DNA of 64,000 nt from Nocardioides sp. L-11A (GCA_029961745.1 CP124680.1:5084001-5148000); one strand, 5' to 3'. Shown: positions 10,063 through 19,091, counted from the stretch's first letter. Notes: generated by a model not told the origin, from the sequence alone. Program-made: numbers and translations.

Positions 10063-12285
10063 TCAGTCGCCGCGGGGGATCTCCTCGATCATCTGGGCGC
10101 CCAGCTCGCGGGCGAGGAGCTCGGCGCTGGACTCGGCGTCGACCTCACGGTCGTTGAGGTCGACGGCGGCGTCGGGGTCCTCCGGCGGCGCCTCCGCGGC
10201 GGCATCGGCCTGCGCCTGGATGTCGGCCACCCGCGAGCGACGCGACACCGGCTCCTCGGGCGGTCCGTCGGCCGGCGGGGGCTCGGTGGCCCACGGCGGC
10301 GGGTCGTCCGGGGGCGGTGCGGACGGTCCGGTGGAGGAGGACGGGACGGCGGAGGAGGGCGGCGCGGTGACCTCCGGCCAGCCACCGGACTCGGCCGCCG
10401 CCGGGGCCGGGGCGGCCGGGGTGGCCGGGGCGGCCGGGACAGAAGCGGCGGCCTGGGTGGCCGGGGCAGAAGCGGCGGCCGGCTCCGGGGTGCGTGCCCC
10501 CGGGTCGGCGGCGGGGTCGACGATCGCCTCGACCCGCACGTCGGCACCGATCTCGTCGATCACTGCCTGCTGGACGATCTCGGCGTGCCCGCCCGACTCG
10601 AAGGAGCGGCGCGGGCCGTCGGTCTGGAAGCCGAGGCTGAGCACCTTGCCGTTGAAGCCGACGACCTGGGAGTTCTGGGTGAGGTGGATCCAGGTGACCC
10701 GCTTGACCCCCTTGACCCGGTCGATGACGGAGGGCCACAGCCGGCGGACGTCGACCAGGCTCAGGCCGCTGCCGCCGGCGCTGCTCCCGGCACTGCCCCC
10801 GGCCTGCTCCGGACCGGCCGCGGCCGGCTCCGCGGCGGCAGCGACCGACACCGACGGCGGGGGCTGCTGCGCGACGGGCTCGGGAACCGGCTCGGGCTCG
10901 GGTGCATGGGCCGGCTCGGGCGTCGCCTCGACCACCGGCGTGGGCGCCGGAGCCGGAGTGGGCGGCGGCGTGGGTGCCGGGGCGGGAGCCGGGGCGGGAG
11001 CCGGGTCCTCGACCCGCTCCGGCGCCGCCCGCTCGGCCCGCGACGGCACCGGCCGGTCCTGGGCCGGGACGACGGCCGGAGCGGCTGCGGGTGCGGACTC
11101 CGCGGACGTCGTACCGCTGATCGAGGCGCGGCGCTCGAGCCGGTCGAGGCGGGCGAGCACGCCCTCGGTGGTGTGGTCGGCGGCGGGGAGCAGGATCCGG
11201 GCGCAGATCAGCTCGAGCAGCAGCCGGGGCGCGGTGGCGCCGCGCATGTCGGTGAGACCGGCCGCGACCAGGTCGGCGGCGCGGGTCAGCTCAGCCCGGC
11301 CGAAGGCGGCGGCCTGCGCGACGAGGCGGTCGGCCTGGTCGCCGGAGAGGTCGAGCAGACCGGAGGCCGCAGCGTCGGGGACGGCGGAGATGATGACGAG
11401 GTCGCGCAGCCGGCGGAGCAGGTCCTCGGTGAACCGGCGGGGATCCTGCCCGGTCTCGATCACCTTGTCGACCACACCGAAGACCGCCGAGCCGTCGCCG
11501 GCGGCGAAGGCGGACACGACGTCGTCGAGCAGCGTGTCGGGGGTGTAGCCGAGCAGGCCGCTCGCCAGGTCGTAGGTCACGCCCTGCGGGCCCGCCCCGC
11601 CGAGCAGCTGGTCGAGCACCGAGAGCGTGTCGCGGGCCGAGCCCGCGCCGGCCCGCACGACGAGCGGCAGCGCCGCCGGCTCGATGGAGACACCCTCGCG
11701 CTCGCACAGCTCGGTGAGGTACGACGTCAGCAGCCGCGGCGGGATCAGCCGGAACGGGTAGTGATGGGTGCGCGAGCGGATGGTCGGGATGACCTTCTCC
11801 GGCTCGGTCGTGGCGAAGATGAACCGCAGATGGGGCGGCGGCTCCTCGACCAGCTTGAGCAGGGCGTTGAAGCCCTGCGTGGTGACCATGTGGGCCTCGT
11901 CGATGATGTAGACCTTGTAGCGGCTCTTCACCGGCGCGAAGAAGGCCTTCTCGCGCAGGTCGCGGGCGTCGTCGACGCCGCCGTGGGAGGCGGCGTCGAT
12001 CTCGATCACGTCGATCGAGCCCGGCCCGTTGCGCGCCAGGTCGCGGCAGCTCTCGCACTCCCCACACGGATCGGAGATCGGCGCCTTCTCGCAGTTGAGC
12101 GCGCGGGCGAGGATCCGCGCACTCGTCGTCTTGCCGCAGCCGCGGGGACCGGAGAAGAGGTAGGCATGGTTGACCCGGTTGCCGGCCAGCGCGGCCCGCA
12201 GCGGCTCGGTGACGTGCTCCTGCCCGATGACCTCGGCGAAGGTCTCGGGCCGGTAGCGGCGATAGAGCGCGAGCGGGGAGTCCAC
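10063..12285 (-). CDS. dnaX: DNA polymerase III subunits gamma and tau
   Basis: About 740 residues. This is the clamp-loader ATPase of the replicative polymerase. Domain I holds YRRYRPETFAEVIGQEHV, Walker A GPRGCGKT (about 46-53), a zinc module with cysteines in NCEKAP and CGECESC, Walker B YIIDEAHM, and the sensor region GSARDTLSVLDQL. After about residue 360 comes a long Pro/Ala-rich linker with two folded segments (RRLWPSVIDRVKGVKRVTWIHL), as in actinobacterial tau. I prefer the GTG at 12285, which starts directly at the conserved DSPLALYRRYRP; another GTG lies at 12315. No programmed frameshift site is obvious. Confidence 0.95.
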   Translation of the reverse strand: MDSPLALYRRYRPETFAEVIGQEHVTEPLRAALAGNRVNHAYLFSGPRGCGKTTSARILARALNCEKAPISDPCGECESCRDLARNGPGSIDVIEIDAASHGGVDDARDLREKAFFAPVKSRYKVYIIDEAHMVTTQGFNALLKLVEEPPPHLRFIFATTEPEKVIPTIRSRTHHYPFRLIPPRLLTSYLTELCEREGVSIEPAALPLVVRAGAGSARDTLSVLDQLLGGAGPQGVTYDLASGLLGYTPDTLLDDVVSAFAAGDGSAVFGVVDKVIETGQDPRRFTEDLLRRLRDLVIISAVPDAAASGLLDLSGDQADRLVAQAAAFGRAELTRAADLVAAGLTDMRGATAPRLLLELICARILLPAADHTTEGVLARLDRLERRASISGTTSAESAPAAAPAVVPAQDRPVPSRAERAAPERVEDPAPAPAPAPAPTPPPTPAPAPTPVVEATPEPAHAPEPEPVPEPVAQQPPPSVSVAAAAEPAAAGPEQAGGSAGSSAGGSGLSLVDVRRLWPSVIDRVKGVKRVTWIHLTQNSQVVGFNGKVLSLGFQTDGPRRSFESGGHAEIVQQAVIDEIGADVRVEAIVDPAADPGARTPEPAAASAPATQAAASVPAAPATPAAPAPAAAESGGWPEVTAPPSSAVPSSSTGPSAPPPDDPPPWATEPPPADGPPEEPVSRRSRVADIQAQADAAAEAPPEDPDAAVDLNDREVDAESSAELLARELGAQMIEEIPRGD

Positions 12286-12395
12286 GGGAGCCACCCTAGT
12301 CGCTGGCCCCGACACGTCCGGGGGCCGTGGCGCCGTCCCCTGCGGCGCGGCCCGACCCCTATCGTGAGGCGCGAGCCACAGGGAGGACGAGCATC

Positions 12396-13463
12396 ATGAC
12401 GACGATGGACCGGGACGAGGCGAGGGCGTTCCAGAAGCGGATGGTCCGGGTGCGCGAGGACGCTGCCCTGGGCCTGCTCCTCGGCATCGGCGACGAGCTC
12501 GGGCTGCTCGACGTGCTGGCCCGCACGGGGCCCGCGGACACCGCCACCCTGGCCACGGCGGCGGGGGTCGACGAGCGGTACCTGCGGGAGTGGCTGGACG
12601 GGATCGTGGCCGGGGACGTCGCGACGTACGACGCCGCGACCGGCCACTACGCGCTGTCCCGCGAACGCGCCGCCTGCCTGACCCCCGCCGACGGACCGGT
12701 GAACCTCGCCCGCAGCATGAAGATGCTCACCATGCTCGCCGGCGTGGAGCCCGAGCTGCGCGAGCGGTTCCGGCACGGCGGCGGGCTCGGCTACGACCGC
12801 TTCCCCCGGTTCCACGAGCTGATGGCCGCCGACGCCGCCGCCGTCCACGATGCCGGCCTGCTCGACGTCGTGGTGCCGACCGTCCCCGGCCTCCACGAGC
12901 GGCTGACCGAGGGCGCCGCGCTCGCTGACATCGGCTGCGGCTCCGGCCATGCCGTCAACCTGCTCGCCCGGGCCTACCCCGCGAGCCGGTTCGTCGGCTA
13001 CGACCTCGGTGCCGAGGCGATCGCGGCGGCGCGCGCGGAGGCCGCCGCGTGGGGACTCACCAACGCGGCCTTCGAGGTCCGCGACGTCGCCGAGCTGGGT
13101 GAGGCTGCGGCGTACGACGTCGTGACGGCCTTCGACGCGATCCACGACCAGGCGTTCCCCGACCGGGTGCTCGCCGGCATCGCGGCGGCGCTCCGCCCGG
13201 GCGGAACCTTCCTGATGGTCGACATCAAGGCCGAGACGGGTGTCGAGAACAACCTGGGCCTGCCGTGGGTGACCTACCTCTACACGATCAGCCTGATGCA
13301 CTGCATGACCGTGTCGCTCGCCCACGGCGGCGCCGGGCTCGGCACCGTGTGGGGCCGGCAGACCGCGATCCGGATGCTCGAGGAGGCGGGCCTGGTCGAG
13401 GTGGAGGCCCGCGAGGTCCGGAGCGACCCGTTCAACTACTTCTACCTCGCGCGCAAGCCGTAA
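12396..13463 (+). CDS. SAM-dependent methyltransferase with N-terminal winged helix
   Basis: 355 residues. A helical, winged-helix-like domain (about 1-90, with DELGLLDVLARTGPADTATLA and ERYLREWLDGIVAG) is followed by a class I methyltransferase fold. Its SAM-binding motif I is LADIGCGSGHAVNLLA, followed by GYDLGAEAI and ALRPGGTFLMVDIK. The layout matches the Mycobacterium tuberculosis Rv2258c group and small-molecule O- or N-methyltransferases; the substrate is unknown. The start at 12396 follows a strong GGGAGGA site. It is divergent from dnaX and converges with the SRP RNA. Confidence 0.85.
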   Translation: MTTMDRDEARAFQKRMVRVREDAALGLLLGIGDELGLLDVLARTGPADTATLATAAGVDERYLREWLDGIVAGDVATYDAATGHYALSRERAACLTPADGPVNLARSMKMLTMLAGVEPELRERFRHGGGLGYDRFPRFHELMAADAAAVHDAGLLDVVVPTVPGLHERLTEGAALADIGCGSGHAVNLLARAYPASRFVGYDLGAEAIAAARAEAAAWGLTNAAFEVRDVAELGEAAAYDVVTAFDAIHDQAFPDRVLAGIAAALRPGGTFLMVDIKAETGVENNLGLPWVTYLYTISLMHCMTVSLAHGGAGLGTVWGRQTAIRMLEEAGLVEVEAREVRSDPFNYFYLARKP

Positions 13464-13501
13464 GCCGGGCGGGACGAACCGGGAACGAACCGGGCGGAAC
13501 G

Positions 13502-13597
13502 AAGAGGCCCCCCACGTACCCGATAGAGCTCACTTACCCTTGCTGCCTTCCGGCCCTGGGGGAGTTGGGTGAGATACCGCCACGTGGGGGGTTGCGG
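13502..13597 (-). ncRNA. ffs: Signal recognition particle RNA, small bacterial type (4.5S)
   Basis: On the minus strand the RNA carries the invariant domain IV tip GGGCCGGAAGGCAGCAAGGG. Its 5' and 3' ends pair through CCCCCCACGT (13582-13591) with ACGTGGGGGG (13508-13517). Length and fold are those of the short bacterial SRP RNA, which binds Ffh to target membrane proteins. In actinobacteria it commonly lies near dnaX. Exact ends are estimated to within a few bases. Confidence 0.93.
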
Positions 13598-13660
13598 GCC
13601 ACTTTAGAGGATGGGGTGCGCCCGATTCACATCGACCGCGGCATCGGGACGGGGGCGAGC

Positions 13661-13882
13661 TCAGCGCAGCAGGTCGAGCACGGTCAGCAGGACCGGCGTG
13701 ACCATCACGACCAGGAGCACCCAGGCGACCATCCGATGGGAGCGCTTCGCACTGTCCAGGGAGCCCGCGAACTCGAGCAGGGCACCGTCGGGCACGGACC
13801 GGTTGAGCCCCATCCGCTGGGCGTCGGTGGGCAGGTGCTCGGCGCGAGCCCACGGCTCCGGCTCGTCGCCCCGCGCGGTCAT
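13661..13882 (-). CDS. Small single-pass membrane protein, unknown function
   Basis: 73 residues. A soluble N-terminal half (GDEPEPWARAEHLPTDAQRMGLN) is followed by a C-terminal membrane helix, RMVAWVLLVVMVTPVLLTVL. I do not recognise the family. The clean separation of charged and hydrophobic parts and its place between two RNA genes support a real gene. The predicted topology is a C-tail anchor. Confidence 0.6.
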   Translation of the reverse strand: MTARGDEPEPWARAEHLPTDAQRMGLNRSVPDGALLEFAGSLDSAKRSHRMVAWVLLVVMVTPVLLTVLDLLR

Positions 13883-13964
13883 GCTTCGATGGTACGCCGC
13901 CGAGCCGGTCGGGGGACGAGTCCCGATTCCACCCCACCGTCCATCTGCCGGTAACCTCCTCCGC

Positions 13965-14049
13965 GGAGGTATCGCCTAGTGGCCTATGGCGCTCGCTTGG
14001 AAAGCGGGTTGGGTTAACGCCCTCGGGGGTTCGAATCCCCCTACCTCCG
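13965..14049 (+). tRNA. tRNA-Ser (anticodon GGA)
   Basis: An 85-base class II tRNA. Acceptor stem GGAGGTA/TACCTCC, anticodon stem CTCGC/GCGGG around loop TTGGAAA (anticodon GGA), a long variable arm, T arm GGGGG TTCGAAT CCCCC, discriminator G. Confidence 0.95.
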
Positions 14050-14057
14050 CCGCAGAT

Positions 14058-14097
14058 ACCGACGGCGCCGACGAGAGTCGGCGCCGTCGGTGCTTTT
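14058..14097 (+). terminator. Rho-independent terminator after tRNA-Ser
   Basis: A perfect 15-bp stem, ACCGACGGCGCCGAC (14058-14072) with its complement at 14077-14091, tetraloop GAGA, then GCTTTT. Confidence 0.88.
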
Positions 14098-14126
14098 CGG
14101 GCATGGGGCGAGCGGCTCGGCAGGCA

Positions 14127-14235
14127 AGTAACACGCCGTCCACCGCACCACCGGGACGCTCTCAGCACGAACGCGGCGAGAATGCGGCCTCGCGCGCTGA
14201 CAACTGCCGACCAGTCACGCGGACAGCGTGTTACT
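14127..14235. repeat. Imperfect 15-bp inverted repeat beside the mycP end
   Basis: AGTAACACGCCGTCC at 14127-14141 is matched by GGACAGCGTGTTACT at 14221-14235 (14 of 15 complementary). About 79 bases lie between the arms and hold no gene. The 235 bases from tRNA-Ser to the mycP stop otherwise show only the tRNA terminator. Confidence 0.45.
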
Positions 14236-14285
14236 GGTCCACCCCGCACCGACCCCGCGCCCCACCCGCGGCCGGTCCGGCGGGC

Positions 14286-15545
14286 TCAGCGGCGACGGGC
14301 GAGCAGCGGGCGCAGCAGGAGCAGGACGACGAGCGCGGCGCCGCCGCCGAGTCCCCACCAGATCGCGTCGTGGCGGGCACCGGCGAGGACGTCGGCCTGG
14401 GCGCGGGGTGGCTGGGCGGGCCGGACCTGCTGGGTGCGCTCGGCGCCCATGTCGGCGATGTCGCGCTGGATCGCCTCGACCGGCTGGACGACGCCGTACC
14501 CCGTGATCGGGCTGGACGGGCCACCGTTGCCGCTGGCGGTCTGCTCCAGGCGGGTCCGCAGCTGCTCGGCGTTCTCGTCGGGGTGGGCGGACCACACGAG
14601 GGCGGCGACACCGGCCACCTGGGCGGCGGCCCACGCGGTCGAGGCGCCGTCGACGACGCACCAGCCACCGTTGAGGGCCTTGGAGACCGCGCCGGCGCCG
14701 GGCGCGGCGAGGTCGATGGCCGAGCTGCGGAGCACGGTGCCGCGACTGCCCGGCGTCGAGACCCCGACCGCGATCGCCTTCGGGTGGGCGGCCGGCCAGA
14801 TCACCTCGGCGGCGTCCTCGCCCTTCTTCGCCTCCCCCTCGTAGCCGTCGGGGAAGGCACCCTCACCGGAGGGGCGGTCGCCGGAGGCGGCGACCAGCAG
14901 GGCGCCGGTGCCGACCAGCCGGTCGACCTGCGCCTCGAGCTCGGCGGAGTACGGGACCTGCGCGGGCACGACCACGACGGTCCGGGGCCGGGCACCGCCC
15001 TCGCGGGCGGCGGCGATCTCGCCGAGCTTCTGGGCGAGGTCGGCGGCCGTGGGGACGCGCTGCCCCTCCTGGGAGCGCTCCAAGGTGTCGTAGAAGCGTC
15101 CGTCGACGACCTCGGCAGCGGGGGCGATCCCGACGTCGACACGACTCGGCTCGGCCTGGTCGGGACCGGCGACGATGCCCGCGACGGCGAAGCCGTGGCC
15201 GCTCGGCAGCTCCACCGGCGCCGTCCCCCGGAACCCGTCGATGCCGCTGTCGACGACGACCACCTGCACGCCGGCACCGGGCTGCGTCCCGGTCTTGCGC
15301 ACCAGCGCCCGGGCCTCCTCGACGTGCAGCGCGAGGTTGGCCGGGTTGTCTCCCCTGACCGAACGCTGGTCGGTCGTGCTCGCACTGACCTGCAGGCAGC
15401 GAGGTCCCTCGACATCGGCCGCGACATGCCCGCGCGGGACCGCAGCGGCCGGCGTACCGACCAGGGCGGCGCCGGCGAGAGACAGCCCCACGGCGACGCC
15501 GGACAGCCCACCCACGGCGACGCGGGCGGGCCACCCTAGCCGCAC
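14286..15545 (-). CDS. mycP: Mycosin, type VII secretion subtilisin-like protease
   Basis: 419 residues. Mycosins are membrane-anchored serine proteases that stabilise ESX complexes and cleave some substrates. There is an N-terminal signal helix (about 8-35). The catalytic residues appear as VVVDSGIDG (Asp about 99), PSGHGFAVAG (His about 117) and DGASTAWAAAQVAG (Ser about 302). A C-terminal membrane helix WGLGGGAALVVLLLLRPLL ends in basic residues. The Asp motif is DSG rather than the usual DTG. The GTG at 15545 overlaps the eccB stop by 10 bp and follows GAGGGA. It is the last gene of the esx-eccD-eccB-mycP series. Confidence 0.92.
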   Translation of the reverse strand: MRLGWPARVAVGGLSGVAVGLSLAGAALVGTPAAAVPRGHVAADVEGPRCLQVSASTTDQRSVRGDNPANLALHVEEARALVRKTGTQPGAGVQVVVVDSGIDGFRGTAPVELPSGHGFAVAGIVAGPDQAEPSRVDVGIAPAAEVVDGRFYDTLERSQEGQRVPTAADLAQKLGEIAAAREGGARPRTVVVVPAQVPYSAELEAQVDRLVGTGALLVAASGDRPSGEGAFPDGYEGEAKKGEDAAEVIWPAAHPKAIAVGVSTPGSRGTVLRSSAIDLAAPGAGAVSKALNGGWCVVDGASTAWAAAQVAGVAALVWSAHPDENAEQLRTRLEQTASGNGGPSSPITGYGVVQPVEAIQRDIADMGAERTQQVRPAQPPRAQADVLAGARHDAIWWGLGGGAALVVLLLLRPLLARRR

Positions 15546-16942
15546 GACCGGTCCCTCGACGGCGGGCAGAGCGCGGCATCCTGCGACAGCTCGGGACCGG
15601 CCTCGAACAGCTTGTTCCACACGTCGGGGACGACCAGCCCGGGGACCTTGCCGTAGCCGAGCTGGGCGAGATCGTCGGTGCTGGCGACCGGATAGCTGTA
15701 GCCGCGGTCGTCGATCAGGTGGATGGTGCCGCCGGCGCTGGTGATCCAGTCGGCCGAGCGGATCACCGCGCCGTGACCGGAGGCGACGGTGACCTCGCGG
15801 TCGCCGGTGGCGACGTCCTCGGCGCTGGCCGCGCCCGTGGGCGCGGAGACCAGCCGTACGGCGGGCTCGGTGTCCTCGTCGGTCGTCAGCTGGGCGCAGG
15901 CCTGCTCGGTGGCGGGCAGCGAGCCGGCCAGGACCTGCTCCGGCCAGTGCTCGCCGGCGCCGGCGGCACCGCGCACGATGTCGAACGGCGCGCCTGGTAC
16001 CTCGGTCACCGCCTGCGGCGCGCGCTTGCCGAGAGGCGTGTTGCGCAGCACCGCCGCCTCGAAGGGCGAGAGCTCCACGAAGCCGGTCCTCGTGAAGGCG
16101 TACGTCGTGCCGGAGCGCTCCAGCCAGTCCCCGACGCGGGCACCGTCGTAGCCCGGGAGGCGGGCCGGCTGCCCCCAGCCGTCGATGCCGAGGCCCTCGG
16201 CGTCCAGGGACGCGCCGGGCGGGAACAGCTCCAGCCAGGCGTCCGGCACGGCGATCATGTTGTTGGGCGAGATCCGCAGGTCGCTGTAGAGGCCGTCGCT
16301 GCCGTTGGTGAGCTCGTAGCGGTACGCGCGGCGCGGCAGGCCCGGCACATCGGCCTCGGCGATGAGGTAGACCGCGTCCTTGGCGGCCGAGCGCACCACG
16401 AAGCCGGTGGTCGGCACCGGCGTCACGCCGGGCGAGGCCTCGACCGACGTCTGCATGCCGAGTCCGCTGCCGGTGCACGACGTCCAGCCGCTCTCGACCA
16501 GGTCATCGGCGCCCGGCACGGTGGCGGGGGCGTCGAGGATCCCGATCGGCGGCCCCTTCCGCTCCCCCGCAATCTCGTCGTCGGGCACCTTGCGGGCCTC
16601 GACGCCGGCACCGAGGATGAGCTGGGCCGACGTCACATTGATGACCGGCCGCACCCGCGGCAGGCCCGACGCGAGGTCCTCGTCGAGGATGACGTAGAGC
16701 GCGCCACGGTCGTCGGCGACGAGTCCGGGCTTGTCCCAGTCGACCTCGGCGCGGTCCGAGAGGGCGCCGGCGATGGCGGCACCGGCGACGAGCAGGACGG
16801 CGAGCGCGATGCCGCCGACGATCATCCGGCCGGGGCGCGCGGGCTCCACCTCGCGGCCGCCCGGCGCGCCGGACACGAACGCGGTGACCAGCCGGCGACG
16901 GCTGAAGGCATAGGCCTCGACGAGGTCCTTCTTGGTGGCCAC
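15536..16942 (-). CDS. eccB: Type VII secretion protein EccB
   Basis: 468 residues, the family length. It begins MATKKDLVEAYAFSRRRLVTAFVSG, the cytoplasmic start shared by EccB proteins, followed by one membrane helix (VGGIALAVLLVAGAAIAGAL, about 40-60). The large extracytoplasmic part contains DWDKPGLVADDRGALYV, RPVINVTSAQLILG, a repeat-like pair of such segments and two likely disulphide cysteines. EccB is a core membrane-complex subunit reaching into the periplasm-like space. It lies 12 bp after eccD and overlaps mycP. Confidence 0.93.
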   Translation of the reverse strand: MATKKDLVEAYAFSRRRLVTAFVSGAPGGREVEPARPGRMIVGGIALAVLLVAGAAIAGALSDRAEVDWDKPGLVADDRGALYVILDEDLASGLPRVRPVINVTSAQLILGAGVEARKVPDDEIAGERKGPPIGILDAPATVPGADDLVESGWTSCTGSGLGMQTSVEASPGVTPVPTTGFVVRSAAKDAVYLIAEADVPGLPRRAYRYELTNGSDGLYSDLRISPNNMIAVPDAWLELFPPGASLDAEGLGIDGWGQPARLPGYDGARVGDWLERSGTTYAFTRTGFVELSPFEAAVLRNTPLGKRAPQAVTEVPGAPFDIVRGAAGAGEHWPEQVLAGSLPATEQACAQLTTDEDTEPAVRLVSAPTGAASAEDVATGDREVTVASGHGAVIRSADWITSAGGTIHLIDDRGYSYPVASTDDLAQLGYGKVPGLVVPDVWNKLFEAGPELSQDAALCPPSRDRSCG

Positions 16943-16954
16943 GGACCGTCCGTC

Positions 16955-18337
16955 CTATCCGAGCCAGTCGCGCACCTGGTCGAACAGACCGGTGGCGACG
17001 ACGAGCAGTGGGAGCAGGGTGAGGAGGGCGACGGACTCGAGCAGGTCGCCGAGCCGGCCCCGGCGTACCGACGGGGCGGCGGGGCTGAGCGTGGCGACGA
17101 GGAGCACCGCGCCGACGACGGCGAGGACGACAGCCAGCGTCGGGCGCCAGTCGGGGTGGAAGGCGAGGACGGCGACCGCGGTCGCGGCGATGCCGGCGAC
17201 ACCGGAGGCGAGGCCGAGCAGGACCTCGCTGCCGGTGCGGTACTGGCGGGTGCGGAGCACGACGATCAGGCAGGCGTCGACCGCGAGCAGGGTGCCGGTG
17301 ATCCCGAGGCTGACGGCCAGCGGGGCGACGAGGACGAGGAGCAGGCCGACGGTGCCGCTGATCGCGAGCAGGATCTCGTGGGCGACCCGGGCGTCGGCGG
17401 CGACCCGGGCGCGCTCGATGTCGTCGGGGTCGGCGGTGATGTCGGCGGGCGAGTACAGCTGATCGACGCGGGTCGTCGTGGCCCCGAGGGCCAGCCACGG
17501 GAAGACGCTGCCGGCGAGGACCACGAGCACCAGGACCGTGGTCAGCAACGGCGCGGGGGCGAAGCCGTCGGGCGAGGAGCGGACGTAGATGCCGACGCCC
17601 ACGCCGAGCGCGCCGACGACGATCGGCGGGAACGCCAGGGTCCGGCCGGGGCCGAGGCCGATCAGGCAGACCACTCCGGCCACGAGCGCGCCGGCGCCGG
17701 CGGCGGCGAGCGGGTCGGCGAACCAGCTGTCGCTGTCCGGGGCGAACATGATGCCGGCCACGGCGGCGTACCCAGCGCCCAGCCAGGCCACGGCGACGCC
17801 GGCCTCGTGCTCGCGCTGCGCCCGGGAGAGGACGATCGCGCCCGCGCAGAGCGCGACGGCGACCAGCGCGGTGGCCGCGGCGGCGATGTCGGAACCGCGC
17901 TGGACCAGCAGGGCACCGGCACCGAGAGCGAGGAACAGGCCCGCCGCGACGAGCGCCGTACGACGCCCGGCGGCCGGGTGCCAGGGCTCGAGATCGTGCT
18001 CGACGACATCGGTCATCGCCTCGACGACGTCGTCGTAGACCCGGGGCGCGGGGTCGTCGACGCCTGCGGTGACCGTCAGCAGGCCGCCGTCCTCGATGCC
18101 CTGGAGGGTCAGGCCGGTGTCGAGCGCCAGCCGGCGGCCGTCGGCGGTGCCGACGCGGTAGCCGCCGTGCACGGTCGCGGGATCGAGCAGGCCGACGCTG
18201 CGGGCCAGCTCGGGCAGCAGCTCGGCGACCGGGATGGCGCCCGGAAGGACCAGGTCGACCCGCCGGGTGCCGGAGGTGACCGTCACCCGGACCAGCCCGG
18301 AGGTGACGGCGGCGCTCGTGCGCGGCGCTTGTGTCAT
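16955..18337 (-). CDS. eccD: Type VII secretion integral membrane protein EccD
   Basis: About 460 residues. An N-terminal ubiquitin-like domain (roughly 10-90, with LVRVTVTSGTRRVDLVLPGAIP written in two strands, then AELLPELARSVGLLDP) precedes a linker and some eleven membrane helices. EccD lines the ESX membrane pore, and its ubiquitin-like domain contacts EccC. I place the start at the ATG at 18337, nine bases after GGAAGG; an ATG at 18346 would have no spacing. It is separated from the upstream esx genes by a hairpin and a tandem array. Confidence 0.9.
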   Translation of the reverse strand: MTQAPRTSAAVTSGLVRVTVTSGTRRVDLVLPGAIPVAELLPELARSVGLLDPATVHGGYRVGTADGRRLALDTGLTLQGIEDGGLLTVTAGVDDPAPRVYDDVVEAMTDVVEHDLEPWHPAAGRRTALVAAGLFLALGAGALLVQRGSDIAAAATALVAVALCAGAIVLSRAQREHEAGVAVAWLGAGYAAVAGIMFAPDSDSWFADPLAAAGAGALVAGVVCLIGLGPGRTLAFPPIVVGALGVGVGIYVRSSPDGFAPAPLLTTVLVLVVLAGSVFPWLALGATTTRVDQLYSPADITADPDDIERARVAADARVAHEILLAISGTVGLLLVLVAPLAVSLGITGTLLAVDACLIVVLRTRQYRTGSEVLLGLASGVAGIAATAVAVLAFHPDWRPTLAVVLAVVGAVLLVATLSPAAPSVRRGRLGDLLESVALLTLLPLLVVATGLFDQVRDWLG

Positions 18338-18407
18338 CTGCCCCATCCTTCCCGAGAGCCCGCGCTCCGGATCCTAGTGACCTTGCGGCAAGGTACCCGC
18401 ACAGCAG

Positions 18408-18439
18408 CGAAGGGACCGACCAGGAGGTCGGCCCCTTCG
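18408..18439 (-). terminator. Stem-loop between the esx pair and eccD
   Basis: A 14-bp stem with one mismatch (18408-18421 with 18426-18439), loop AGGA. It lies in the leader of eccD and after the esx genes, with no clear T run. It could act as an attenuator or as an RNA-stabilising hairpin. Confidence 0.55.
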
Positions 18440-18447
18440 GCGCGGGA

Positions 18448-18776
18448 GGCCGGCAGCACGGCGAGAGGCGACCTCCGGGAACTTGCTTTGCTTTCGCGTC
18501 GCCGCAGCCGCGCTCGGCCCAGAGAACCCCGGCCGGCAGCACGGCGAGAGGCGACCTCCGGGAACTTGCTTTGCTTTCGCGTCGCCGCAGCCGCGCTCGG
18601 CCCAGAGAACCCCGGCCGGCAGCGCGGCGAGAGGCGACCTCCGGGAACTTGCTTTGCTTTCGCGTCGCCGCAGCCGCGCTCGGCCCAGAGAACCCCGGCC
18701 GGCAGCACGGCGAGAGGCGACCTCCGGGAACTTGCTTTGCTTTCGCGTCGCCGCAGCCGCGCTCGGCCCAGAGAAC
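18448..18776. repeat. Four tandem copies of an 83-bp unit inside the ESX locus
   Basis: Units begin at 18448, 18531, 18614 and 18697 with GGCCGGCAGC and are nearly identical; unit 3 has GCGCGG where the others have GCACGG. The last unit ends exactly at the stop codon of the adjacent WXG100 gene. Each unit contains GGCGAC and GTCGCC as short inverted arms and an odd low-GC stretch, CTTGCTTTGCTTTCGCG. The unit length is not a multiple of three and no conserved product is likely. The whole 18338-18776 interval carries no gene. Confidence 0.92.
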
Positions 18777-19091
18777 TCAGAACCGGCCGGCGCCGCGCTT
18801 GTCGGCCTGGATGTACTCCGAGTTGGACTGGTAGGTCGTCTTCGAGACGCCGTCCAGCAGGTCGAGCAGCTCCTTCATCGCCCAGTCCCAGGCGGACTTG
18901 GCCTGGTCGTAGCTCAGTCGCTGCTCGCTGTCGGGAGCCCAGGTGCTGATGTAGGGCTGGGCGTCGCTCTCGAGCTGGTCGAGGCGGGCGTTCATGGCCT
19001 TCGCGGTCTCGTACATGTTCTGCGCCGCGGCCTCGAGGGAGGCGTGCTTGACGCGCAGGCCGTCGAGGGCACCGAAGTCAGGTCCGGTCAT
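18777..19091 (-). CDS. WXG100-family protein with C-terminal YxxxD secretion signal
   Basis: 104 residues, helical. The hairpin turn normally formed by WXG reads WAP (Trp about 51), so the motif is degenerate. The C-terminus holds YIQAD (about 93-97), a clear YxxxD/E type VII export signal. It probably pairs with the WXG100 protein encoded 45 bp upstream, as ESAT-6 and CFP-10 do, with this one playing the CFP-10-like, signal-bearing part. The 3' end abuts the 83-bp tandem array. Confidence 0.87.
   Translation of the reverse strand: MTGPDFGALDGLRVKHASLEAAAQNMYETAKAMNARLDQLESDAQPYISTWAPDSEQRLSYDQAKSAWDWAMKELLDLLDGVSKTTYQSNSEYIQADKRGAGRF

Noticed and set aside
12285..12315. Upstream GTG start for dnaX
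   Set aside because: It adds ten unconserved residues; the GTG at 12285 begins directly at the family start.
10585..12399. Long plus-strand frame opposite dnaX
   Set aside because: Antisense shadow; dnaX has complete clamp-loader motifs.
14127..14235. Insertion-sequence ends flanking a lost transposase
   Set aside because: The 15-bp inverted repeat encloses only about 80 bases with no transposase remnant or target duplication that I can see.
18448..18776. Possible CRISPR array
   Set aside because: The 83-bp units follow each other directly with no unique spacers, and no cas gene is near.
18331..18949. Open frames through the 83-bp array as a repeat protein
   Set aside because: The unit is not a multiple of three, so each copy is read in a different frame; no ribosome-binding site or conserved product is evident.
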